From Closterium sp. NIES-65 (taxonomy: Eukaryota > Streptophyta > Zygnematophyceae > Desmidiales > Closteriaceae), in the NCBI GenBank assembly GCA_948144175.1, contig CANXME010001990.1, positions 1,116,001 through 1,180,000 of the forward strand: 64,000 bases of DNA, written 5' to 3'. The translations under genes and the position numbers were made by a program. Shown piece after piece: positions 34,585-44,899 of this stretch. The stretch's first letter is position 1. Each line of letters opens with the position of its first letter. The notes under the pieces were generated by a model. The model was not told where the DNA came from. It saw only the letters and a program-made list of their open reading frames with translations, and did not search any database.

Positions 34585-37500
34585 ATGGCTACACCGACAG
34601 TTCTCTCTTTCGATGCTGAGGGCCGTCCTCTCCAGTTTGATATCTGGCTCGACAATCTCCACCTCTTCCTCCAGATCACTGCTAAGGATGATGTCTCGCT
34701 GTATGACCATGCGTCTAGAACTGCTCTAGCACCTCCTGACACTTCTGACAGTACAGCTCGCTCCCACTGGCAGACTCGTGACGCCCACGCTCGCCTAGCC
34801 ATTCGCAGCCTCCTGCCGTTAGATGAGCGCACACACTTCGGCCAGCATAAGACTACTAAGGCGCTGTACGATGCAGTCGTCGCTCGCTACTCCTTGCCTG
34901 CCTCTGCTACGATAGGCCGTCTCTCGCTGCCCTATCTTTTCCCCGACCTCCCCGCCTTTCCCACAGTCGCTGACCTCATTACCCACCTCCGCACTAATGA
35001 CACTCGCTACCGCGCCGCCCTTCCTGCTGAGTTCCTCGCCAAGAATCCCCCCCCGATGTACCTCTTCTCTACCACCTAGTCACTCGTCTCCCTGACTCTC
35101 TTCGCACAGTCAGGGACCACTTTCTCGCCCTCTGCCCAACCGAGCTCACCATTGACCTCCTCGAGAAGCATCTGCTTGCAGCTGAGTCTAGCATAGTTGC
35201 TGTAGGTGCCTCTCGTGGCGACCCCCGCACGCCCTTCTTTGACGGGTGTTTCCCTCCCCCCCTTCTCCCCTCGGTTGCCTCTACTGCCGCTGTCGACTTC
35301 CTTGGTGCTGAGGAAGTTGGGGCTGCGTCTGCTCCTAGCTGGAGGCGCAAGGGCGGCAAGGGCAAGGGGGGCAAGGGTGGTAGTGGTGCTAGCGGGGGGG
35401 GGGGTGGAGGTGGAGGTGGAGGTGGCAGCGGTGGGGGCGGTGGGGGTGATGGCGGTGGTGGGGGTGGTAGCGGGGCTGCGGGGGTGGGTGGCAGCGGCGG
35501 GGGTGGTGGCGGCAGTGGTGGTGGAGGAGGCTGGGGTAAAGGTGGTGGTGGTGGAGGCAGTGGGCATGGGGGTGGCAGCTCGGGTGGTGATCGGGGTGGA
35601 CTGGCGCAGTGTGGAGGCTCGGGTGGTGTCCAGCGCCAGCACCAGCGTCTTCGAGAGACCCCGTCGTCCCAGCAGCTTCGTGAGTGGTACTCTTGGCATG
35701 GGGGGTCTGGGGGCGGGGGTACCTGCACGTATGTCATCCGCACAGGTGACCGCGCTGGTCTGACGTGTGGGAGGTTCCACACGCCACAGCACTGCTTCTT
35801 CCGTCTCGACGACGCCTGGCGTGCACAGTTCTCTGAGGCCTCTGAGCTGCCCCGCTGGTATGATCTGCTTAAAAAGAACATTGATCTCTTTGCACTTGAC
35901 TTTGATGTTATCCTTGAGCCATGTATGCATTGACTATTAGTGTTGAGGGTGACTGTTACTTGTGTGTGCCACCAGACCCACGCATTGCAACCAGTCAGGC
36001 TGCCGCTCTAGGTGCCAGTGTGTCTGCTGCCCCAGGTCCTAGTGAGGCTGCTGCTCTAGGTGCAGGTGTGTCTGCTGCGTCAGGTACTTGTGAGTCTGCG
36101 CTTTCAGGTACTGCATCCACTGAGGCACTGCACACCTTCACACTGGACTCTGGTGCTTCTCGCTGTTTCTTTCGCGACCGCACTGCCCTAGAGCAGCTCC
36201 CTAGGCCGGTTGCTGTTTCCCTTGCTGACCCCTACGGGGGTCCGGCCCTTGCGACCTCCACCACTGCCCTCCCTTGTCCTGCTGTCCCGTCTGGTACCCT
36301 GTCGAGCCTTTACCTCCCCTCATTCTCTATGAACTTGGTGGCGGGTTCCGCGCTCCAAGATACGGGTGTTCACCAGTTCACCCCTGCCTACGAGCGTGTG
36401 ACACAGTGCACGTGTGCCCACACGGGTCGACACCTGGCTACCTTCACTCGGCAGCTGGGGTCCGACTTGTACACACTGACCACTAAGTCCCTCAGGTAGC
36501 GGCGTCTGCGTCTGCGTCGGGTCAGTTGTCCGCCCCCTGCTCGTGTCGCACCCTATCGCACCGGACGATCCTCTGGCACAACCGCCTTGGGCACCCTTCG
36601 ATGCAGCGCCTTCGTGGCATGCACTCCCGTTACCTTGTCTCTGGTCTCCCCAGGTCACTCCCTCCCCTGCCACCGTCCCCTGCCCCTCCTTGCCTTCCCT
36701 ATGTCGAGGGGCGGCAGCATGCCACCCCTCACTCCTCTGAGTTTCCCCCGACGGAGGCCCCTCTGCAGACCCTGCACATGGATGTATGGGGCCCAGCCCG
36801 CGTCCGTGGACAGGGAGGGGAGCGCTACTTCCTTCTGGTAGTTGACGACTACACGTGTTACACCACGGTCTTCCCCTTGCGCACTAAGGGAGAGGTCCCT
36901 GCTGTTTTGATCCCTTGGATCTGCGCTACCCGTCTCCAGCTGGAGAAGCGCTTTCGCACGGACCTTCTCGTCCTGCGACTCCACTTTGACAGAGGTGGTG
37001 AGTTTTCCTCCGGTCTCTTGGAGACCTTCTATCAGGGGGAGGGCATTCGCCAGACGTTCACGCTTCCGGCCTCTCCTCAGCAGAATGGGGTTGCTGAGCG
37101 CTGCATTGGCTTGGTCATGGAGGTCGCTCGTACCTCCTTGGTCCATGCTGCTGCCCCCCATTTTCTGTGGCCATTTGTGGTCCGGTATGCCGCGCATCAG
37201 CTCAACCTCTTGCCCCGTGTCTCCGTTCCGGAGACCTCGCCAACGCTGCGTTGGACGGGAGAGGTTGGGGATGCGTCTGTGTTCCGGGTCTGGGGATCTT
37301 GTGCCTTTGTCCGTGATACGTCCGCGAACAAGCTCTCCGCTTGTGCTGCTCCCTGTGTCTTCCTTGGCTTTGTCCCTGACGCGCCTAGCTGGCAGTTTTA
37401 CCACCCCACCTCGCACCGGGTCTTCGCCTCTCAGGACGTCACTTTTGACGAGTCGAACCCCTTCTACCGTCTCTTCCCCTACCGCACTGCCCCGCTCCCC

Positions 37501-37644
37501 CCCCCCGCCGCTCTTCCTCATGCCAGGTGCTGCTTTGGTAGACCCTATGCCTCCCCAGGGTCTTGCTCCCTCAGGTGTTTCCCAGGTAGATCCGGTCAAA
37601 ACTGTCGAGGTAGCTGTCGACTCTGGTCCTCCGCGAGGTACTGA
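34585..37644 (+). pseudogene. E6 gag-protease-integrase
   Basis: Gag starts at ATG 34585 (MATPTVLSFDAEGRPLQFDIW), as in E8 and E9. A frameshift near 35055-35060, in a C run, ends the first frame; gag continues to 35930 with a Gly-rich tract (35390-35600) and the Cys/His motif CTYVIRTGDRAGLTCG...H....C. Protease (HTFTLDSGASRCFF) is in 35921-36499, and another shift leads to integrase in 36526-37644. The zinc finger has a Tyr for its last Cys (PPCLPYVEG). The catalytic motifs HMDVWGPA, HFDRGGEF and SPQQNGVAERC are kept. Confidence 0.9.
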
Positions 37645-38029
37645 GCGTGCTGAGCCTGACCGTGCTGGGCCTGGTGGTGCTGGGTATGGGGGTACTGAGA
37701 CTGGGGCTGCTGAGCCTGGGGGTGTGGAGACTGAGGGTGCTGAGGCTGGGGATGCAGAGACTATGGGTGCTGAGCCTGGGGGTGCAGAGACTCGGGGTGC
37801 TGAGCCTGGGGGTGCATAGACTGCGGGTGCTGAGCCTGGGGGTGCTGTCCCTAGGGGTGCTGAGTCTAGAGGTCCTGAGCCTGGGGGTACTACGCCTGGG
37901 GGCGCTCTCTCTTCTCAGCAGTTGCGTGAGTGGTACTCTCGGTACTGTCGCCGCCTCCGTGGTGCTACTGGAGCTGGAGCTGAGGGCGCTGTACCTACTG
38001 GAGGTGGTGTTGCTACTGACCCTAGGGTC
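37645..38029 (+). repeat. E6 integrase-RT linker minisatellite
   Basis: Imperfect copies of the 15-base GGTGCTGAGCCTGGG unit from about 37665 to 37905, followed by the conserved LREWY-like segment (CAGTTGCGTGAGTGGTACTC). The nested solo LTR interrupts the linker at 38030. Confidence 0.85.
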
Positions 38030-38801
38030 TGTTGTTCAGGATCCGTCACTTTGAGAGCTTACGACGAACTCATTACCCAACTAAACGCAAATCTGCTCAA
38101 TAGGATTGTGGGCCTTAGGCTTAGCTACCATCTCCAAGTTGAATCAGTCGTTAAGATGGTATAGAGAGTGAGAACCATATAAAAACGTCCAACAACCGCA
38201 TGACTAGAATGGTAGAAGAAGTACAAACATTAGGGCATAGAAAGTTGGAGTTGGGGACTCCAAGAGAACCATGAGAGAGAAGGGGTTCTCCAAGAGCTAG
38301 GGAAGGATGGTAGGAACCTTCCTAGAAGCAAGGATGCAACCCTCATCATGAGGTCCTTGAGGTGTCACATGCAAAATCCAATCTAGTTGGATTTTGCCTA
38401 GGTGTTGCAACATTTGCAACCCATGCTAGAAACTTCTAGCCACCCCAATCCAAAAGTCAAAGTTGCCTTCCCTAACCACCCAACCAAAGATCCCTTTATA
38501 GTCATGTCCCAAGTAATCACTCAAATTAGATATAACCCCAAAAGGTAATAAGAAATCCAAGTCTTGGAAATCTTGTAACTTGGGCGATCTTGGTCGGAAT
38601 AAGGCGATCTTGGTATCGTTGGAAAGCTCTGGATTTCTCCTGCATGATCAAGCATTAAGACTTGGAGAGAAACACAGAGATGACAATATCCAACAGCCAT
38701 GCATAATGACATATGCTCATCCAAATCATGCAAGCACAAATAGCACGAGCACTCGGCAGGACGTTAGGATGAGATGCACTCAGAATGACGTGCATCCAAC
38801 A
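38030..38801 (-). repeat. Solo LTR of the E4 family, nested in E6
   Basis: 772 bp reading TGTTGGATGCACG to ...TGAACAACA on the minus strand, homologous to the E4 3' LTR over its length. The TSD GGGTC lies at 38025-38029 and 38802-38806. It shows that the E4 family was active after E6 had inserted. Confidence 0.95.
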
Positions 38802-38806
38802 GGGTC

Positions 38807-40800
38807 GGCACCGGAGGTGCAGGAGCCACTGGTCCTGGAGGTGCTGCTGGTGTTGCTGGGGGTACTGGAGGTGCTGGTGCTACTGGAGGTATTAGAGCTG
38901 CTGGTGGTGCTGCAGGAGTTGGAGCTGCTGCTGGAGGTTCTAGTGCTGTCTCTACTGGTTCTGGAGGCACTACACGGCCGCGACCGTACTTCGTTTCACT
39001 CCTCCAGCAGGTTCTTGGTCAGCCGCCTCCTCCTTGTCCTGCTCCCTCCTTAGATTGTCCTCCGCTTGTCCAGTCGCAGTCACAGCTACCGCCTGCCTCG
39101 CCACTTCCTGGTCCTTCTCTCTACACTGGACCGACATGCGGTCTTACAGAGCGTCGTGTGCCTGAGTCTCGTCCTGTGTCGCCTGAGTCTCGTCCTGTGT
39201 CGCCTGTTCTTGCTGCTCGTACTGGTCGCCGTGCTCTGCGTGAGCGTCCTCCACCTGTCCCTGGCACACACTAGATGACTCTGCGTCCTTCCACATCCAC
39301 TGCGTGTCCCTCTGCCGTCTCCTCCTGCGTCCTTTCTTCCTGTCCTTGCTGACCCGGAGTCTGACCGGGTTCGTGCTGCCAGTCCTACTATCACGCGTCT
39401 CCTGGCCACTGCTGTCACTAACCCTTCCTTTGAGTCTGCTGCTGCGTCTTCCCTAGTTGTCGAGCTTGTCGACTTTACAACTCGCTGTCGTCTAGACTAC
39501 GCCGCGAGTCTTGTTGCTGAGTCTGAGTCTGTCTGTCCTCCATCCGTCGGGGGTGAGTGTGCTCTAGGCACGGACGTCCTTGAGGACAGACAGGAGGACC
39601 TTGAGTGTCTTACAGCCGTTGCGCCTCATCTCGTGTCCATGCTACTTGCCCATCGCGGGAGAGTAATCCTCTCATTGGCAGTCAGCCATGGACGCAAAGA
39701 TGGCCTCCTGGTAGTCCACTGGCACTTACCTCGATGAGGTTCCCCCTCCCGGGGCGAACATCATCACTGGCATGTGGATTTTCAGGGTGAAGCGGCCGCC
39801 AGGTTCTCCACCTGTCTTCAAGGCTCGTTACGTTGCGCGAGGCTTCAGTCAGCGAGAGGGAGTAGACTTCTTTCAGACCTTCTCCCCCACCCTAAGATGA
39901 CCACTCTTCGGGTGCTACTGCACGTTGCCGCTCAGCGTTACTACGAGCTTCACTCTCTTGACTTCAGCACAGCGTTCTTGCAGGGCAGCCTACACGAGGA
40001 GATCTGGCTGTGCCGCCCTCCTGGCTTCACTGGGTCGTTTCCCCCTAGTACCCTGTGGAGCCTCCGGTGGCCGGTCTACGGTCTCGGTCAGGCGCCGCGT
40101 GAGTGGCACGACACACTGAGGACTACTTTTGCGGCTCTTGGGTTCGCGCCTTCTACTGCTGACCCGTCGCTGTTTCTGCGCACCGACACGTCGCTGCCGC
40201 TGTTCTACATCCTCGTGTACGTCGACGACTTGGTCTTTGCCACTACTGACACTAAGGCTCTCGCCCACGTGAAGTCGAAGCTGTAGAAGAGACACAGGTG
40301 CACAGACCTGGGTGAACTGCGCAGCTACCTTGGCTTGCAGATCACCCGGGACAGAGCACGCCGCACCATCACACTGACTCAGTCACACATGGTGCAGCAG
40401 GTTCTTCAGCGCTTCGGCTTCACCTGGTCCTCAGCACAGGCCACTCCTCTGGCTACAGGTCACTCGCTCCCAGCTCCGCCTTTGGATGAGTCCGTTGAGC
40501 CGAGTGGTCCTTACCCAGAGCTAGTTGGCTTCCTCATGTACCTGATGACGTGCACTTGTCTTGACCTAGCATACCCTCTTGGCCTTCTGGCCCGCTACGT
40601 GGCTCCTGGCAGGCACCGAAAGGTGCTATGGGATGCTGCTAAGAGGGTACTCTGCTACTTGCCAGTACATCAGCTACTTTGCTGTCGTCACAGGGCTACA
40701 CCTTCAGTCTTGGCTCTGGCTCTGTCTCTTGGCGTTCTACACGCTCGTCTTCAGTTCTCAGCTCCAGTTGTGAGGCTGAGATCTACGCCAAGGCTACACA
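38807..40800 (+). pseudogene. E6 linker end, RT and truncated RNase H
   Basis: After the solo LTR the linker resumes (Gly/Ala-rich, then the RPRPYFVPLL-like segment near 38970). The region before RT (39300-39660) has lost bases and contains stops. RT runs from about 39700 to 40650: WIFRVKRPPGSPPVFKARYVARGF is recognisable with shifts, YVDD lies near 40218, and the thumb follows in 40335-40620. RNase H breaks at about 40660, skips the first Asp motif, keeps RSSSVLSSSCEAEIYA and then joins the 3' LTR lead-in. Confidence 0.88.
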
Positions 40801-40824
40801 GGAGTTACATTGCCTATGGGGGTG

Positions 40825-40938
40825 TGTCAAACATTATATATGTTATAGTTCTGTAGGCTATAGTGGGTTTAGCCTTAGGGGGCACACAATTCTAGGTTTT
40901 CCTATTTGTACTCTCAATCGTCCTAGTTCAATCACTCC
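40825..40938 (+). repeat. E6 3' LTR, end deleted
   Basis: It starts TGTCAAACATTATATATG and matches the 5' LTR to CAATCACTCC, where it is cut. The remaining TTCTCATTCTAACA is replaced by satellite. About 21 bases of satellite are missing at the same point. Confidence 0.9.
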
Positions 40939-41885
40939 AAGTCATCTAGATGATGAAACTGTGACATGTTGCGTACTGGCCTATCCTTGCACAGTTTCAG
41001 GTCATAAAACGCACAAACAAGCGTCACGTGTTGCGTAGTTGTGCAAATTAACTTAAATGAGTTGCTATGGCAAGGTAATTGATTGAAATACCTGAAAGTT
41101 TGAATAATAGGTGCTAAAAAAGACAACCAGATGATGAAACAGTGACATGTTGCATAATGGCCTATCCTTGCACAGTTTCAGGCCAGCAAATGCACAAACA
41201 AGCGCCACCTGCTGCGCAGTTGTGTGAACGAGGTCAAACCAGTGTCTTTGGCTAGGAAATAGGATGTAATAGGGAACTGTATGAAGAAATAGTGGTAAAA
41301 TCAACACCCACACGTTGAAACAGTAGTATGTTGCGCACATGCCCATCCTTGCATAGATTCACGCCAGCAAACGCACGAACATGCGCCACGTGCTGCGTAG
41401 TTGGGCAAATGAGGTCAAAGCAGTTCCTATGGCTAGAAAAAAGGATGTAGTTGAGAACTGTTTGAAGAAATAGTGCTAAAAAAGGCATCCATACGTTGGC
41501 AAGCTGACATGTTGCGAAGAGGCCTATCCTTGCACAGATTCAGGCCAGCAAACGCACAAACATGCGCCACGTGCTGCATAGTTGTGCGAACGATGTCAAA
41601 CCAGTTCCTATGGCTAGGGAATAGGATGTAGTAGGGAAGAGTGTGAAGAAATAGTGCTAGAAAAGGCATCCAGACGTTGGTGAGTTGACATGTTGCGCAC
41701 AGGCCTATCCTTCCACAGATTCAAGCCAGCAAACGCACAAACTTGCGCTACGTGCTGCGTAGTTGTGCGCACAAGGTCAAACCAGTTTCTATGGCTAGAA
41801 AACAGGATGCAGTAGAGAGAACAATGTGAAGAAGTAGTGCTAAAAAAGGCATCCGAACGTTGGCGAGCTGACATGTTGCGCAGGC
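40939..41885 (+). repeat. Satellite block C
   Basis: About five monomers with anchors at 40965, 41146, 41327, 41508, 41689 and 41872, a period of exactly 181 for four steps. The monomers repeat the order seen in block B from about 31744 onward, with one monomer missing (see findings). Satellite similarity ends near 41885. Confidence 0.93.
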
Positions 41886-41944
41886 GTGTGAGATTACGAC
41901 GGCTTATGCTGGCTTTGCTAGCTTGCCTAGACTTTATTTTGCTA
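41886..41944. other. Non-satellite spacer and E7 left target
   Basis: About 55 bases without similarity to satellite or elements, ending in TGCTA (41940-41944), the left copy of the E7 target site. Confidence 0.5.
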
Positions 41945-42069
41945 TGTCAGATTTATATGACTTAGCTGCTGTAGGCTATAGTGGGGTAGCACATATGGGG
42001 TAGAGCTTTCTAGGGTTTTTACTTGTACCCAACTTTCCCTTAGTCATTTCATTCTCGTTCAATTTCACG
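41945..42069 (+). repeat. E7 5' LTR
   Basis: 125 bp, TGTCAGATTTATATG to ATTTCACG (the terminal CA has become CG). The primer site TGGTATAGAGC follows at 42070-42080, one base shorter than the standard TGGTATCAGAGC. Confidence 0.93.
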
Positions 42070-42119
42070 TGGTATAGAGCAGGCTCCCCTGTGGGAACTG
42101 TTGCTAGGGCCCACCGATT

Positions 42120-42870
42120 TTTTTCCTACCCGGAGCGCGCTCAGCCTCTGCCCGAGTCGCCCTCCCCTCTCACGACCCTGTCGCGCCGCCCTTACGACCT
42201 TGTCGCGCCGCCTTAGCGGCCTCGTCGCGTCGCGCCTCCCTAGCGGCCCCGTGGAGTCGCCCTTGCGACCCCGTCAAACCGCCCTCGCGGCCCCATCACG
42301 TCGCGCCGCCCTCACGGCCTCGTTGCGCCGCTGTAGCGGCCCCGTTCCGCCACCCTCGCAGCCTCGTCGCGTAGCGCCGCCCTTGCGGCCCTTTCGCGCC
42401 GCCCTCGCAGCCTCTTCGAGCCGCCCTAGCGACCCCTCCACGCCGCCCTCGCGGGCCCGTCGCCTACCCTTGCGGCCCCGGCGCCGCTCTTCCGGCCCCG
42501 GCGCCGCCTCTCCTGGCCCCGTCGCCCCACCCTTGCGACCCCGCGGCCCCACCCTTAAGGCGCCGGTCGCCACCCTTCGTGGCCCCGCCGCCGCCCTCAG
42601 CGGCCTCGTCGATGCCCCACCTGGCCCCGCCGTCGTCCCTTCAGTTGCCGTGCCACCCTCCGCAGCCCCGCCGTCACCACCGAGCCGCCGGCGCCGCTGA
42701 GCCGCCGTTGCCGCTGTGCTGCCAAGCCGCCGCTGATGCCGAGCCGCCCGAGCCGCCCGAGCTGTCGAGCCGCCGCTGCTGCCACCCACCCGAGCCGCCC
42801 GAGCCGCCGAGCTGCCGAGCTGCAGTTGCTGCCAAGCCGCCAAGCCGCCCGAGCCGCCCTGTCCGGTAAG
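42120..42870 (+). repeat. E7 GC-rich leader
   Basis: About 750 bases of degenerate CGCCCTCGCGGCCCCGTCGC-type repeats passing into CCGAGCCGCCCGAGC units. Open frames of 150-200 codons on both strands are artefacts of composition. Confidence 0.85.
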
Positions 42871-42933
42871 AGCGGCACCTCTACCACTGCGCTGCCCTTA
42901 GCCTACTGCTTGCGCTGCTAGTCTACTGCTGTC

Positions 42934-44820
42934 ACGGCTACCCCCAGTGTCTTCGCTTTTGACGCTGAGGGTCGGGCCATTGACTTTGACGTCTGGGTAG
43001 AAGACCTGCAGCTTTTCCTACAGTGCGATAGAGCAGACGGTCTCTCCCTCTTTGACCTCAAATCTGGTGCCTCTCCTGCCCCTACTGCTGATGCTGACGC
43101 CACTGTTCGCTCACACTGGGCCACACGCGATGCTGCTGCACGTCTTGCTGTGCGTCGCCACTTGCCTACCTCTGAGCGTGCGCACTTTAGCCAGTACAAG
43201 AGTGCTAGGACCTTGTACGACGCTGTAGTTGCACGCTAATCTTCCCCTGCCAGTGCTTCACTTAGCCGCCTCATCCTGCCGTACCTCTTCCTTGACCTCG
43301 CAGCTTTTCCCACAGTCGCTGACCTCATAACGCACCTTCGCACTAATGACATTCGCTACCGCACTGCCCTTCCCGCTGAGTTCTGCGCCAAGAACCCCCC
43401 CCTCCCCTATGTACATCACCCTCAACTACATAGTCACCCGGCTCCCTGACACCCTTCGCTTGGTCTGGGACCACTTTCTCTCTGTTTGCCCCACCACCCT
43501 CACCGTTGCCCTCCTTGAGGAGCACCTCCTAGCAGCATAGTCGCTATAGGAGCCTCTCGTGGTGACCCTCGTGCCCCTGTCTTTGAGGGGTGCTCCCCCT
43601 CTCCTCTCTTGCCCTCTGTTGCCTCTGCTACTGCGGCCAACCTCGTTGGTCTTGAGTCAGTCGGTGCGGCGTCTGCCCCTAGCGGGAGACGCCGCACTAG
43701 CAAGGGCAAGGAGGGCAGGGGCGCTGGAGGAGCTAGCAGGGGCGGTGGAGGCGGCGGTGGAGGCGGCGGAGGGGGTGGGGGTGGCGGTGAGGGTGGTGGC
43801 GGGGGTGGGGGTGTCAGTGGCGGCAGTGGAGGCGGAGGCGGCGGCAGCAGTGGCGGTGGGAGCGGAGGTGGCAGAGGTGGCGGCATTGGAGGAGGCGGCG
43901 GCGGAGGAGGTGGAGCTGGTCGGGGTGGCGCTGCGCAGAGGGTCGGCTCTGGTGGTGGTCAGCGCCAGCACCTGTAGCTCACTCGTGACATCCCCCCCCC
44001 TCAGCAGCTCTGTGAGTGGTACGCTGCACGCCAGCGGGGTGGGGGTACTGGTCCGTGCACGTACGTCCTACGCACCGGCGACCGCGCGGGTGAGCCGTGC
44101 AGGGGTGCGCACTCCACCTAGCGCTGCTTTGGCCGCCTGATAGACGCTTGGCGTCACTAGTTCTCTGAGGTCACTGAGATCCCTCGCTGGGGCGAGCTGT
44201 CTAGGGCGGGAGTAGCTATCTTTGACCTTGACTTTGATGCTATTCTTGCTGCCATGTATGCTGTGACTATTAGTGATGAGGGTGACTGTTACCGGGGTGT
44301 TTTCCGCCTGACCCGGGCATTGAGACTGCTGCTCTAGGTACTGGTGAGGCTGCTGCTCTAGGTACTAGCGAGGCTGCTACTCTAGGTGCCATTGCGTCTG
44401 CTTCTTCAGGTGCTGGTGAGTCTTCTCTCTCAGGTACTGCGCCGGCTCCGGCCTCCCACACCTTCACCCTTGACTCGGGGGCTTCTCGCTCCTTTCGAGA
44501 CCGCACCACACTCACGCCGCTTGGTCGGCCAGTTGCAGTCTCTCTCGCGAACTCCTCTAGGGGTCCTGTCCTTGCTCACTTCTCCACTGTCCTCCCGTGT
44601 CCGCCGGACCCCTCTGGAACCTTGTCTGGTCTTTACCTCCCCTTGTTCTCTATGAACTTGGTGAGTGGTGCTGACCAACAGGATGTTGGGGCTCACCAGT
44701 TCACTCCTGCGAGCCAGCGAGTGACCCACTGCACGGACGCTCGGACGGGCCGACACTTGGCCACGTTTACACGTCGGCCGGGGTCGAGCCTGTACACACT
44801 GACCAGTGAGTCTCCTCCAA
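42934..44820 (+). pseudogene. E7 gag-protease
   Basis: The conserved gag start codon is ACG (42934-42936) instead of ATG; the next residues (ATPSVFAFDAEGRAIDFDVW) fit E8 and E9. A TAA near 43237 replaces Tyr, and a frameshift follows near 43405 in a C run. A Gly-rich tract of about 75 residues (43735-43930) precedes the Cys/His motif CTYVLRTGDRAGEPC...H....C, which contains a stop between H and C. Protease (HTFTLDSGASRSF) is in 44455-44520 with a small deletion after the box. Confidence 0.9.
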
Positions 44821-44899
44821 TCACTGCGTCTGATCAGGCAGCTGCGTTGGGTCAGGTGTTTGCGGCAGGGTCCAGGTCGGGTCCGGAGTCTGCCCCCTG

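Larger units (their letters stand above)
33817..40938 (+). mobile_element. E6: short-LTR copia element with nested solo LTR
   Basis: A plus-strand element with LTRs 33817-33944 and 40825-40938. The last 14 or so bases of the 3' LTR are missing, and the sequence passes directly into satellite, so no TSD can be read. Order: primer site, GC-rich leader, gag, protease, integrase, linker, nested E4-family solo LTR (38030-38801), RT, truncated RNase H. Frameshifts and stops are scattered. Most of RNase H is deleted and joined to the 3' end. Confidence 0.93.

Noticed and set aside
35069-35930. Long minus-strand Pro-rich and Thr/Ala-rich frames
   Set aside because: They are the antisense of the E6 Gly-rich gag tract. 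The same shadow appears opposite the Gly tracts of E7, E8 and E9.
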